NCBI GenBank assembly: GCA_001455915.2
Contig: LNDK02000121.1
Location: 1-64,000, forward strand
Direction: 5' to 3'
Length of the DNA: 64,000 nt
Origin: Samsoniella hepiali
Taxonomy: Eukaryota > Ascomycota > Sordariomycetes > Hypocreales > Cordycipitaceae
This document shows, in pieces, positions 22,829 to 33,495 of the stretch. The notes below the pieces were generated by a model. It was given only the letters and a program-made list of their open reading frames with translations, had not been told where the DNA came from and did no database searches. The translations under genes and the position numbers were made by a program. The stretch's first letter is position 1. Each line of letters begins with the position of its first letter.

Positions 22829-24088
22829 ATGAAATCGACCCCCAAAATGGCACTGGATTTCAAGACCTCACCTCTTTTCATGACACCAGATTCCAAAGAG
22901 ACCATCCTTTCAAGCCCGGACGCAAACGGGATGATACCGATGTCACAAAGAGATAACATGGAATCCAAAAACAATGCGGATGACGTGCAGTGCCTCATCA
23001 AGCTGGCTTGGGCGGACAGCAGCGAGTCGTCTAATGACTTTCGGTCCGACATTTTCACGAGGCCAACATTGCCAATGCTAGAGTCTATCGTCCACACTAC
23101 ACTCGGAGATTGCACGGCAGACGAGGACAAAACTACTGTTTCCTTCCAAGAATACGTTGCCAACCTCGTAGGGCATGAGTCTGCATTGCTAGTCATGTCC
23201 GGCACCATGGGGAACCAAGTCGCGCTTCGAACCATATTGCGCAGTCCGCCTCATGCTATTCTCGCCGACCATCGAGGACATATTGCCACGCTTGAAGGTG
23301 GCGGTGCGACGAGCATCTGTGGAGCCATGATAAAGGCCATTGTTCCCTCTAATGGGCATCATCTCACTCTAGACGACATTAAAGAGCAGACTATACTGAG
23401 GGAAACGGTATTCGACTGCCCTACCAGAGTGATTAGTCTAGAGAACACCCTCTCAGGTACTATAATGCCTTTTGCGGACATGCGAGCCATCTCCATCTGG
23501 GCACGCACCCAGAATCCGCCCATTCACATGCATCTAGATGGCGCTCGCCTCTGGGAGGCGGCTGCCGCTGGGGCTTGCAAGCTGAGCGAAGTTGGGGAGT
23601 GCTTTGATAGCATACAGCTGTGCCTAACCAAGGGCCTTGGAGCACCGCTCGGTAGCGTGATCACGGGGAGCTCAGCATTCATCAAGCGGGCGAAATGGAG
23701 CCGTCACCTGCTCGGCGGTGGCATTCGCTCCTCTGGCATCATCACTGCGCCCGCGCGTGTGGCAATTGATGATGTTTTTTTCGGAGGCAAATTGGGCTGG
23801 GCGCACGACAAGGCGAGACGGGCGACGGACGTCTGGCTGAGTTTGGGGGGAAAGGTGAGGCTGCCCACCGAGACTAATATGGTATGGTTGGATCTTCCAG
23901 CGTCTGGTGTTGACCGCGATGAGTTCTACGCAGTAGGTCTCAATATGAACCTTAAAATCTCCAATAGCTTGTTTGTTGGGCGGCTTGTGTTTCATTACCA
24001 GGTTAGTGACGCTGCGCTTACCAGACTCTGCGAGCTCTTCAGGATTGTCCTCAAAGGTCGAGCGGATCAAGCTACCAACGGGGTCTGA
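22829..24088 (+). CDS. Threonine-aldolase-type PLP enzyme
   Basis: A single-exon gene of 419 residues starting MKSTPKMALDF. It belongs to the beta-eliminating-lyase/low-specificity threonine aldolase family of fold-type I PLP enzymes. The PLP-binding lysine is Lys268 in LTKGLGAPLGSV; the cofactor Asp/Arg region reads MHLDGARLWEA (Asp237-Arg240), and RSDIFTRPT with SGTMGNQ are also diagnostic. The family cleaves beta-hydroxy-alpha-amino acids to glycine and an aldehyde, and runs in reverse to build them. The N-terminal ~60 residues are longer than in bacterial and yeast Gly1-like enzymes and have no clear targeting signal. In this context a biosynthetic aldol role for a beta-hydroxy amino acid is more attractive than threonine catabolism (inference). 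Confidence 0.88.
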   Translation: MKSTPKMALDFKTSPLFMTPDSKETILSSPDANGMIPMSQRDNMESKNNADDVQCLIKLAWADSSESSNDFRSDIFTRPTLPMLESIVHTTLGDCTADEDKTTVSFQEYVANLVGHESALLVMSGTMGNQVALRTILRSPPHAILADHRGHIATLEGGGATSICGAMIKAIVPSNGHHLTLDDIKEQTILRETVFDCPTRVISLENTLSGTIMPFADMRAISIWARTQNPPIHMHLDGARLWEAAAAGACKLSEVGECFDSIQLCLTKGLGAPLGSVITGSSAFIKRAKWSRHLLGGGIRSSGIITAPARVAIDDVFFGGKLGWAHDKARRATDVWLSLGGKVRLPTETNMVWLDLPASGVDRDEFYAVGLNMNLKISNSLFVGRLVFHYQVSDAALTRLCELFRIVLKGRADQATNGV

Positions 24089-24552
24089 AGGAAAGTGTAT
24101 TTTATATACATAGGCGTGGGAGTCCGAGCACAGAGCCAGAGTGGCTGAATATAGTGAATATGCGCACAACACGCTTTATTAACAGCAATGAAGAGATCTC
24201 CGCGTTGTTGTTTTACAACCTGTGCTGTCAAATAACGCCTGGACTGCTAAATGGGGCTAAGCCATGTCTGCATCGATACCCAGCTGAGCCGCGATTTAGA
24301 GAGCTCTACAGGCCCACTGCTGGGCTGTTTATAGAGCCTGAGAGGCGCTTTGAATCACTGGTAATTACAGCAGCTTGTTACGTCTACGCTGTGCAGTCCT
24401 TCCGTTCTTCTTGTGCGTGCCGCCCTCTCGAGGTGGTCCATTGCGTCCGTGGCCAGCTCTGCTTTTTTTTTTCTTGATAGACCTGAGCTGATTGCCACTT
24501 TTTGGTTCCATTCTCGCTGTCCAGCTTCCAATTTCACCCCGTATTTTCCATC
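24089..24552. other. Intergenic, aminotransferase promoter
   Basis: A 464-bp gap. A T-rich tract (24463-24475) lies about 80 bp upstream of the aminotransferase start. Nothing else was recognised. Confidence 0.4.
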
Positions 24553-25986
24553 ATGCCTCTGCCTGCCAAACAGATCAACTTCCTCCGCGGATGGCCAAAC
24601 CCAGCACTTCTCCCGACAAACATTTTGTCCGCCGCGTGCCAGCGCGTTCTCGCCGATGCAGAGGACTATACAAAAATTCAAGAATACGGCTCCTGCCATG
24701 GCTTAACTCGGCTCAGAAGGGGCCTTGCTAGCTGGCTTGGACATCACTATAATGTCAACCCCGACCCCGAGCGCATCTGCATCACCGGCGGCGCCAGCCA
24801 GAACCTGGTGTGCATTCTGCAGTGTTTCAGTGATCCCAATTATACGAGAGCTGTTTGGGTTGTTGCGCCATGCTATCATCTCGCTTGCGGCATCTTCGAG
24901 GACTCGGGCTTCGCAGGTAGACTCCACGCTGTGCCCGAGGATGACGAGGGGGTAGTCCTGCAATTCTTGGAGCGCAAACTAATAGACTTCGAAAGAGAAG
25001 ATAGAAATAACAGGGACCAAAAGGTAGCGCACCGTCCTGTTACCATTTACGCACTGCTTTATTTCTCTTTTGCTGAATGGTCAAGGCAGCCCTTTAAGCT
25101 TCGCTCGGCAGACCGCAAACTCTACAGACATCTAATCTACACCGTTCCAACTTGCTCTAATCCTTCGGGCGTCACCATGTCCTTGGAGAGGCGGGAAGGC
25201 CTCATCAAGCTTGCGCGAATGTACGACGCTCTCATCATTAGCGACGACGTTTACGACCTCCTGCAATGGTCGACGGTTATACCAGGGACGACGCGCGATC
25301 GACGACCTGAGATGAGACTCCCACGCCTCTGCGACATTGATCGCGCCTTGGGGCCCTGTGTCGACGACCCTCACGGATTTGGCCACGCCGTCAGCAACGG
25401 CTCTTTTAGCAAAATCGCTGGCCCAAGCCTACGCACCGGCTGGGCTGAAGCCTCGCCAGCGTTTATTACGGGCATCGCGCACGCCGCATCCACACGATCG
25501 GGCGGCGCGCCTAGTCAGCTCTGTGCGGCAATGCTGGCGGACCTTGTAGGAACTGGGCAGCTGCAAGGATTCGTGGACGAGACAGTGCGACCTGCTCTGC
25601 AGCGACGTCATAGGCTAATGATGGATGCGATTCACCTGCACCTTTCGCCACTGGGTGTGAAAGTGCGGGCGAGCAGCCTCAGAGGTTACGACATTTCTGG
25701 TGGTTATTTTGTGTGGCTGGATGTGAGCAGTGAATTTTCGACAAACTTCATCGCCGACATGTTGAGATATGAGGAAGACATCGTCATTAGCCATGGTCAA
25801 ATGTTTGCCGTACATGGGGACGATAAAATTGCAAATTTCACCAAATGCATTCGCCTCAGTTTCTCCTGGGAAGCAGAGGAAGATATTGCGGACGGTATCA
25901 AGCGGATTGGTCAAATGCTTTTGCGGATGAACGAGAATTCGAAGTATTATCTTGAGCTAGCGTCTACTTTGAGGGGCCAGGAGTAA
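24553..25986 (+). CDS. Class I/II aminotransferase-fold PLP enzyme
   Basis: The start is taken at ATG 24553 (MPLPAKQINFLRGWPNP), the first ATG with family-like N-terminus. The frame is open throughout, but 25024..25089 (66 bp) has GTAGCG and CAG ends, a T-rich 3' half, and keeps phase; removing it gives 455 residues and tightens the approach to YTVPTCSNPSG. Without splicing the protein has 477 residues. PLP Lys is Lys265 in GSFSKIAGPSLRTGW (spliced numbering); CITGGASQNL and SDDVYDLL are the other cofactor motifs. It resembles fungal 2-aminoadipate/aromatic-type transaminases of the YER152C kind. It is tandem with the aldolase gene and convergent with the dehydratase-like gene, suggesting it supplies or consumes a 2-oxo acid in the same pathway. 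Confidence 0.85.
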   Translation: MPLPAKQINFLRGWPNPALLPTNILSAACQRVLADAEDYTKIQEYGSCHGLTRLRRGLASWLGHHYNVNPDPERICITGGASQNLVCILQCFSDPNYTRAVWVVAPCYHLACGIFEDSGFAGRLHAVPEDDEGVVLQFLERKLIDFEREDRNNRDQKVAHRPVTIYALLYFSFAEWSRQPFKLRSADRKLYRHLIYTVPTCSNPSGVTMSLERREGLIKLARMYDALIISDDVYDLLQWSTVIPGTTRDRRPEMRLPRLCDIDRALGPCVDDPHGFGHAVSNGSFSKIAGPSLRTGWAEASPAFITGIAHAASTRSGGAPSQLCAAMLADLVGTGQLQGFVDETVRPALQRRHRLMMDAIHLHLSPLGVKVRASSLRGYDISGGYFVWLDVSSEFSTNFIADMLRYEEDIVISHGQMFAVHGDDKIANFTKCIRLSFSWEAEEDIADGIKRIGQMLLRMNENSKYYLELASTLRGQE

Positions 25987-26056
25987 ACCTGTCCTTATTG
26001 GCAGGCTATCGAAAGCCTTGTTTTCTTGTTGTTTAAATCGATGTTGTCTGCATTGT

Positions 26057-27290
26057 CTAATCGCCCAGAGTGGCCAAAAACTTCTCCATCATCTCAAACG
26101 ATATGTTGCTACCACCACACACGACGATCACCACCACTGTATTTTCATTGAATCCAGAGATTAACCCTGGCAGCTTCCCATTGTAGCACAAAGCAGGGCA
26201 AACCGCACAGGCCAACTCCACCAGATAATGCTCTTCGTTAGCGAAACGATGGCATGCGCGTATGGCTTCGGCGTCCGACAGTACAACTGTCGTCACATGC
26301 TTTTCCAAGCCATACTCGAACGCTCTCTGTGCCACTCTCCTTGCACCCAGGCTGGTGGCCAAGCTGCCGATTCTAGACAGCGTAATGCGTTCCCGCTTGG
26401 CCACAGACTGTGCCAGTGAGTCCACCCCATTCGCCTCTACGGCAATCACTTGAGTGCGATCCTTCAGCTGTAGTTCTTCAATCGCCTGCATCAAACCGCA
26501 GAACATACTGCCTCCACCAACACTGCATATAACAGCGTCGATATTTGGTACGTCTGCTGTGGCCGCATGATGACTGTTGCTTGTAGCTGCTGCCGCCGGC
26601 GGTGGTGTGGTGTTCATGGCGTAATGGCGCATCGCTGAGCTGAGTTGTCTGACAGTTTCGTACATTATACCAGCGTTGCCTTGCCAAATCTCCGGTGCAT
26701 CAAAGGGCGGCACGTAGATTGGGGTCTCGTCTGCAGCCGCAGTGCTCGGCATGACTGTTGCTCTCAGGTAATCTTCCGCTTCCTGCCAGGTGTTGCCATG
26801 CTGGATGACCTGGAAAGCTCCTGCCTGCTTGAGCTTGGCGACCAAAAATTCCGACGTCGACAGCGGAGTCACAATGCTCGCTCGACATCCGAACACGTTT
26901 GCAGCGTAGATACATGCTAGCCCGGCATTGGCGCCGGAGGAGCTGTAGAAGTGGGCTTTGGCCGACGCACCATTTGGGTTCTCGCGAAGGGCTGTCAGCT
27001 TGCTGATCATGTAGTTGCTAATACCTCTCGATTTGAAAGAGCCGGAGGGCTGCGTGTTTTCCAATTTTAAAAAAACATTACTAGAAGGGACAGAAAGAGT
27101 GGTCAGTAGACGATACGAAACAGCTCTTCGGTGTGTCTGGCATCATAACCTGGTAGCAACGGAGGAAGGAAAACACCATAAAAATCAGATTAAAAGGTAC
27201 TAAAAGCTCTTACCAGCCAGCAGCTTTCGAGAGATTTGTCGATCGCACCAGGGGCGTTTCAATCCAAGGTTGCTTCATTCCGCTCGTCAT
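26057..27290 (-). CDS. L-serine/threonine dehydratase-like PLP enzyme
   Basis: Exon 1 27290..27214, intron 27213..27081 (133 bp, GTAAGA...CTAG), exon 2 27080..26057; 366 residues. The join creates KAAGCNVFLKLENTQPSGSFKSRG, the expected N-terminus of fold-type II serine dehydratases; without exon 1 there is no plausible start. Lys42 in SGSFKSRG forms the PLP aldimine, SSGANAGLA is the substrate/cofactor loop, and CSVGGGSMFCGL is the phosphate-binding glycine loop. The size and the SSGxNAG motif fit the mammalian SDH/yeast Cha1 type more than biosynthetic threonine deaminase, since no ACT-like regulatory domain follows. The family deaminates Ser/Thr to 2-oxo acids or catalyses beta-replacement. 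It is the third PLP enzyme in the cluster, separated from the aminotransferase by only 70 bp, tail to tail. Confidence 0.87.
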
Positions 27291-28506
27291 GGCGGTGGTG
27301 TAGTTTTGTCCTCCACGGATGGACGGGATGTACGAAGTAAATGGAGTGTTGATCAACGAGAAAGGTTTATGGCGGAAAACCTTTGAGAGATGATGAAAAC
27401 GCTACAGCAGTACCATGCGTACCTTTGCCTATTCCTTTACGTATTTTATTCGTCATTCTCAAGAGGAACAGCCGCACTGCCAGCGAATCTACATGCAGTT
27501 GTGCAGAAGTGCTACGCCGTAAAGTTGGTGCGAATGTGTCCCCTGTAGCACCGCAAGCTGGCCCCCTGTTGCTTAGTTATTCTCATCGTTCATTTATATC
27601 AATACCACCCACCTCCAAAGGTCGCATAATAATGGTGCAATGACGACCCCGCTGTCGAAGGCAAACGAATACCACCCCTACCAAACTGTCCACCCCTACC
27701 CTTTTGGGATAGCTACGTTGGCTGATATTCTTATTGTCGATGCCGACGGCATTTCAGCTAGTCACTAGCACGCTTTTCTGGCGCGCCAATGCGGGCCAGC
27801 CTAGACAGCCGTCGCAGATCGAAACCTCTGACCCTGCACCCCTGTAGCCCTCTAGGTAGTTGAGGAAGAGAATGGCGGTCTTCAAGTAAAGCGGTACTCC
27901 AACGTCTTTGTTCCAGTCATTAGAAGCCTCACCAGCCGCCGCAAGTCGTACGGCAGTCGGCATGTATAAAAGCTAATACTGGCTTGTTTACTATCCGCGG
28001 AATCTGTTCATGGTAGCTGTTACTTTTGTACTGTTGACGGCAATTGAGGCATGACTGAGCATGCGAAACAGACGCTGCGAAAATACCGATTGTCTCAACT
28101 CAGCTCCCAGTGTGTGGCATATTCAAGGTAACGTTAGTTATTAGTTAGCGGAATAGGCGGCGGGGAGGGCTGTCACGTAGCCGTGCCACCCTGAAAATTG
28201 TCTCGGATCGACCCGCGTGGATAGCGAGATGGCTGCACTGATAGCAAATGTGAGCGACAATTCACTAATGCAAGCCATCACCGTCTGCGACAAGGGCTTT
28301 TTACCCCAACAATCATATGACCGAAGCCGACATCTTGTGACGTGGCTCCGTGCTCGTCAATTTTTACTCGTCTGCCCGAGTCCTAGTAGCAGCTGCTCCT
28401 AATTGTAAATCGTAAATGCCGACGTGCTTTCCAGAAGCGAGCCATCACCGCGCACTACCTCATCTTTCATCTTTAACCTGATTTCGATTCTCTGGCTGGC
28501 TGCATT
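27291..28506. promoter_or_regulatory. Divergent upstream region, dehydratase-like and transporter genes
   Basis: A 1.2-kb gap between two outward-pointing genes. Short open frames here have no recognisable domain. No defined operator seen. Confidence 0.4.
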
Positions 28507-30048
28507 ATGAGCAGTAGCAAAATCAATGCCAACCTCCCGCTGTTGTCTTCAAAGGCAGTTTCCGTTACCCACGCATCAGAGGTGTGCGAGAATTTCATGC
28601 ATACCGAGTCGAGCAAGCCGCATTGGACGGCGTACCTGTGGGATACCCTAGACAAGTCACGGGAAGAACGTCGCTTTTTATTCAAGATCGACGCCGCTAT
28701 CCTCACTATAGCGTCGCTGGGATACTTTATTAAGAATCTGGATCAAATTAACATAAACAATGCCTTTATTTCGGGCATGAAAGAAGACCTGGGTCTCAAC
28801 GGAAACCAGCTTAATTATATACAAACCTGTTGGACAGTGGGGTACGTTATAGGGCAAATTCCGAGGCAAGTACAAGTCAAGCAATGCGTTCTTTCGCGGC
28901 CGAATTAGCCATTGACTATTGAATCGACTCATAGTAACCTTCTTTTGACACGAATCCGGCCTTCATTGTGGATTCCCTCCTGTGAAGTTATGTGGTCCGT
29001 CTTGACGATTGCCATGGCGAAGTGTAGCAACGCGCAGCAGATATACGTGCTGCGGTTCTTTATCGGCCTCGCAGAAAGCACCTTTTATCCAGGAATGCAG
29101 TACATCATCGGATCTTGGTATCAAAAGAGTGAACTCGGCAAGCGATCATGCATATTCCACGCAAGCAGTGCTATTGGCAGCATGTTCTCCGCCTATCTCA
29201 TGGCCGCTGTTTACCATCTTGACGGCGTACACGGCTTCAAAGGCTGGCAGTGGCTGTTTATCATAAACACCGTCATATCACTACCCATTGCGGTTTCTGG
29301 CTTTTTTTTCCTGCCCGACGTGCCAGAGAACACGCGAGCCTGGTACTTGACCCCCAGCGACATCTTGCTGGCCCAGAAACGCATGGAAGCTGACGGCCGT
29401 GCGAATCGCGCGCCTTATACTAAAGACAAGGTGAAGAAGATCGTTTCCAGCTGGCACATATATCTTTTGACCTTCCTGTACATTTTATACAACAATGGCG
29501 GTGGAGTATCGGCGCAGCCAGCATTTGCGATATGGCTCAAGCAACAAGGCTACAGCATACCACATGCGAACATCTATCCTACATTGACAACGTGCGTCCA
29601 ACTTGTCACCACTTTAATCTACGCATGGACTTCGGATACTATTCTGAAAGGCGAGCGATGGCCACCCATCATATTTTCTGGCGTCATGATTATCATTGTC
29701 AACACGAGCCTCTTGATGTGGGATATTCCAGTTGCCTGGAAATGGGCTTGCTTTATACTAGCCGGCTGTTCTAGCGGAATAGGCGGACTAATTTATGCGT
29801 GGATGCACGAGATTTGCGCCCGGGACAACGAGGAGCGAGCCCTGGTGGCGGCTTCAATGAACGAGATGGCGTATGTGTTCCAGGCATGGCTTCCGCTGCT
29901 GATTTGGCAGCAAGTCGAAGCGCCGGAGTACCCGAAAGGATACTCGGCTTCTATAGGGATCGCAATAGCCCTGATGGCCACTGCCCTGACTATTCGGCAT
30001 TTGCAGCGAACCGAAGTGGCCTCGCGACGACTGAGGCTACCCGAGTGA
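28507..30048 (+). CDS. MFS transporter, Dal5/Liz1-like anion:cation symporter
   Basis: Exon 1 28507..28865 and exon 2 28935..30048 are separated by a 69-bp intron with a GC donor (AG|GCAAGT...ATAG), the well-known minor GC-AG class. Splicing gives VIGQIPSNLLLTRIRPSLW, a hallmark of the allantoate/pantothenate/vitamin-H transporter family; 490 residues with about 12 predicted helices. Other family motifs: GLAESTFYPGMQYIIGSWY and FFLPDVPENTRAWYL. These transporters usually import small carboxylated metabolites with protons at the plasma membrane. Its place between the dehydratase-like gene and the DHA2 pump suggests uptake of a precursor or re-uptake of an intermediate (inference). Confidence 0.88.
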
Positions 30049-30248
30049 ATCTGATGTCACGCAAAAATGTTAGCCAACCACACAGTTGTGGACAGCCTAT
30101 AACCCCTTGTATTGCATGACATCTAATACTCAGGCTTACAGGGGTTGCCAGCTTCTAGCTGTTCAAATAACTAGTCACTATATAAGAGCGGAGATGGGAT
30201 TATGAAGATGAATGTCAATTGGCCACTATAATAAAGTCGAGTCTCAGT

Positions 30249-32222
30249 TTAGCTCTTGGTAAACGATCCCAAACGTGGCAGTTTGATTCGAACAACCAGG
30301 AGCGCAGAAATAATTGCTCCAATGACACAGGACCCAAATGCTAGCCGCAGTGCAGCGTCGTAACTTTGCACCACTTGCTCCTGATACGGCTGCTCCAGCT
30401 CCGCGATTTTCTGGACTGATGTTCGCGCAATTGTAATGACGTCGTCTCGGCGTGGTCCACGAACAAAAATGTCGAGATAATACAAGAGTGCATTCTGAAC
30501 TACGACGCTGCTGAGCGCGACGCCCAAGACAGTGCCCAGGCTGCGCCAAATGGCAAGAGCGCTCATGACGACGGCCTGCTCGTCTCTCGTGGACGTAGCC
30601 AAGACTGCTACAGCCGTGGTAGTATACTGCAACCCATTTGCCAGAGTGTATGGCACAAGGGCAAGTAGAAATACAGTGGCAGAAGAACTTCGCCGCATGC
30701 ATACGAGACATGCAATACTGGACGGATAAAGCGCCGCGGCGTAGACGAGTGGCCACTTTAGCCTGCGCGTCACGGTGATTAAGACCCCAGTCAAAGCACC
30801 TGCTGCAGATGATAAGACGGCAAGGAGCATTAGTTGGAGGCCAGACGAGGTGGCACTGACTAAAAGTACGGCTTGAAAATATAGCGGTCTGTTTTACGGC
30901 ATGGGGATTAGCCTGGGATGATTGGAAGCGCTGCTTGTAGAAAGAGCGAGAGAGAAAAGGGAGCAATAAAAGACCACACTTACGCGTTGAAGAGAATGGC
31001 ATTCGAGATGACGGCGCCCAAAAAATTGGAGAGGATAAGGTTAGCGTGGGGCCCAACGGTAACAAACTTGAGCGGCATGATGGGCTTTGCTGCGCGCGAC
31101 TCAATCAGCAGAAAAACCGGGAAGGCCATTGTAAATAGCATCAAGGCAGCAACGACAAGTGGATGAGTCCCTTTGTAGAATGAAGTTGTTAGTCCAACGA
31201 TATTCTGGGGCCCTACGCAGCCGCCATCGCCGCCTCCTTGATGGAAAATGGAAAAAAGATGTCCACTTACAAGGAAGGATATTGCCACCGAGATTCAAGC
31301 CAAGAATGAGCATTGATACAGCCAGGGTAAGCAGCAAGGCACCCATCGCGTCAAACCCTCTTATTACCAGGCCAAGCGATTCTCTCACCCCCACAACGCC
31401 CAAGCCTTCTGGAATCGTCATTGACGAAACTACCAAGCATGCCAGGAGAGGGGGAACCTGCGTGCCAAATGCCCACCTCCAGCCTATGGTCTCGGCAATG
31501 GTGCCACCAAACGTAGCCCCCAACCCAGAGCCGAGGCCAACTACAATGTTGATATACGATAGGTAGGTGCTTCGGGACCTGTTTTACCATTGTTAGTGCT
31601 GGAAAACTCACAAAGGGAATTCTTCTGTTTGGAGAAGCATAGGTAGGTAGCGTTGGGTGCTAAAACCTCGATGCAACTTGAAAACAAATCCATTTCTGGC
31701 ACGGTGAAATACATACTCGATGGGGATCATGTCGCTCATGATGATGCTTCCCATTAGCATGGTACCTCCAGCACCCACCCCGCACAACGCTCTCGCGGCA
31801 ATGAGGCTCTCTATGCTGCCTGCCAGCGCGCACCACAGCGTCGCCGCGGAAAAGGTGGCCAGCGCCCCGAGAAAGAGCGGCTTCCTGCCGAACGCGTCGG
31901 AGAGGCGGCCGAGGAAGGGCTGCGAGACGGTCGACATGAGCATGAATGCCGTCGAAAGCCACGACGCAAGGTGGGCTGCACCAAAATGGGATGTTATCAC
32001 GGGGTGCGAGGACACCATGATGGTGGTGTCGAAGAAGTAGAGGAACTGCGTCGTCAGTATCTGGGCAAATATGACCCAGAACAGCGTCGTTGATAGGCCG
32101 CCTAGGAATCGTGAGGGTTCATTGTTCGTCCGATGGTAGACGGGCTGGTATGTCGGGGTAGCGCCGCGTGGCTGCACGAGGGGCGTCGTCTCGCTTGGAG
32201 CTGGATCGGCAGGCTGGCTCAT
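30249..32222 (-). CDS. MFS DHA2-type (14-helix) multidrug exporter
   Basis: Four exons: 32222..31717, 31578..31271, 31170..30984, 30888..30249 (546 residues), all junctions in frame with GTATGT or GTAAGT donors. Joined segments read IPIE-SRSTYLSYIN, GGNILP-WTHPLVV and LFNA-PLYFQAV, as expected for the drug:H+ antiporter-2 family. A short cytosolic N-terminus (about 45 residues) precedes helix 1, with the DFFD-like segment LYFFDTTIMVSS and the loop 2-3 motif GRLSDAFGRKP. DHA2 pumps export toxins and secondary metabolites or basic amino acids (vacuolar Vba type). At the right end of the NRPS cluster it is the obvious product exporter. Tail to tail with the importer gene, 200 bp apart. Confidence 0.9.
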
Positions 32223-32771
32223 CCTGCCCCTAACGTTTCAATTGAAAACAAGTTGAGGAAAAAGTGCAAGCTTCGCGGCTTAATATTGGGTTGGTGTTTC
32301 CATATCTTTGACAGCTACAGCATTGCTTGGAAAGAGAGTCGCCACCAACCACGAACGAGCATTTGTGTACCTGGCACGACATCTATATATATGTCTCCAC
32401 GGTTCGTAGTGCAGGGGCAATGGTGACACCGCGTCTTATTAGCAATGTCTCGGCATCGCCAATCAATGAGCGTAACAGACTGTGCTAAGGCGGTGCCTGG
32501 CGAAGATCGCGCTTCTTTGCCGATCGCCTGCCCTTTCACCTATCCTCCGACTCTCGCACCAGCAGATTTTCAGCTCTCCTCGCCAATGAACTGATCTGCT
32601 ATAGTCGCAGTAAGAAAACCAATTCTGAAATTGCGGTGTTTTGTGTTCTAATTTGGTGTTCAGGCTGGGTGGCGCTCCCTTGAACGGGAAGCTGAAATCT
32701 AATCAGACATTGTCTTGGTTCAGCACTGTGCTACATCGGGTGCTCTATTGGCATCATCAGCACTGCTTGTA
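32223..32771. other. Upstream region of DHA2 gene
   Basis: About 550 bp of promoter and flank for the exporter gene. No gene or element recognised. Confidence 0.4.
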
Positions 32772-33250
32772 GGTGGCTGTAATTTAGCTAATGGATTTTG
32801 AATCTTTGCTAATGACTATACCTATTTAGGCTAACTTTTTCTAGCTCTAACATCTAAACTGCCAATGTACATGTCTTCTACACGCGTTTAACACTACTAA
32901 TTCAAAGAGCTAAAAGCACTGCCAAAGACCTAAACGTGTCGTTAGGGAGCTAGAGAGGCTGCTAGAGAGGCTGCTAGAGTGCCAGAGAGTGCCAGAGAGT
33001 GCTAGAGAGCGCTAGAGGGTACTAGAGAGCCTACACCTACGAGAGTACTATAGTGGCCACCTACACACTACTTTACGCCAGCGCTGGCGAGAGTGCTAGC
33101 GAGAGTGCTAGCGAGAGTGCCTTTGTGTGGTGAAGATGTATCTTTCTGCCTGTGCTGTTAGGGGTTCTACGCGTGCTGATTGGCCAGGTTGCTAAATAGG
33201 CATAGTTATGAGCAAAAGATTTAAAATCCATTAGCTAAATTACAGCCACC
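32772..33250. mobile_element. Non-autonomous DNA transposon (MITE-like) with ~59-bp TIRs
   Basis: The left end (32772-32830, starting GGTGGCTGTAATTTAGCTAA) is repeated in inverted orientation at 33191-33250, ending TTAGCTAAATTACAGCCACC, with a few mismatches. The 479-bp element has no coding capacity. Its interior holds short tandem repeats: CTAGAGAG-type words (about 32948-33035) and a 12-bp unit GCGAGAGTGCTA repeated nearly three times (33087-33120). The 9-mer CTGCTTGTA flanks the left end directly and appears 3 bp beyond the right end, a possible target-site duplication. The superfamily cannot be assigned. Confidence 0.75.
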
Positions 33251-33495
33251 CTGCTGCTTGTAAGCGTCATGATTTTCTGTTGGCGAGCTAGATGGAGACT
33301 CTTGTTAATTTGGCGAGCTGGAATCCATGCATATATATATAAACATCTCTATTTTTTCTCATTTCCAAGTTATGGCACATGGATAAATTTAGTCGTTCAA
33401 TTCTGTGTTTCTCTTACGGAAACGGCAACTATTTAAATGTGCTCGCACTTTGGATACTGTTACTAGATTGCAGCCGCGAAGAATGTCGCGGGCAT

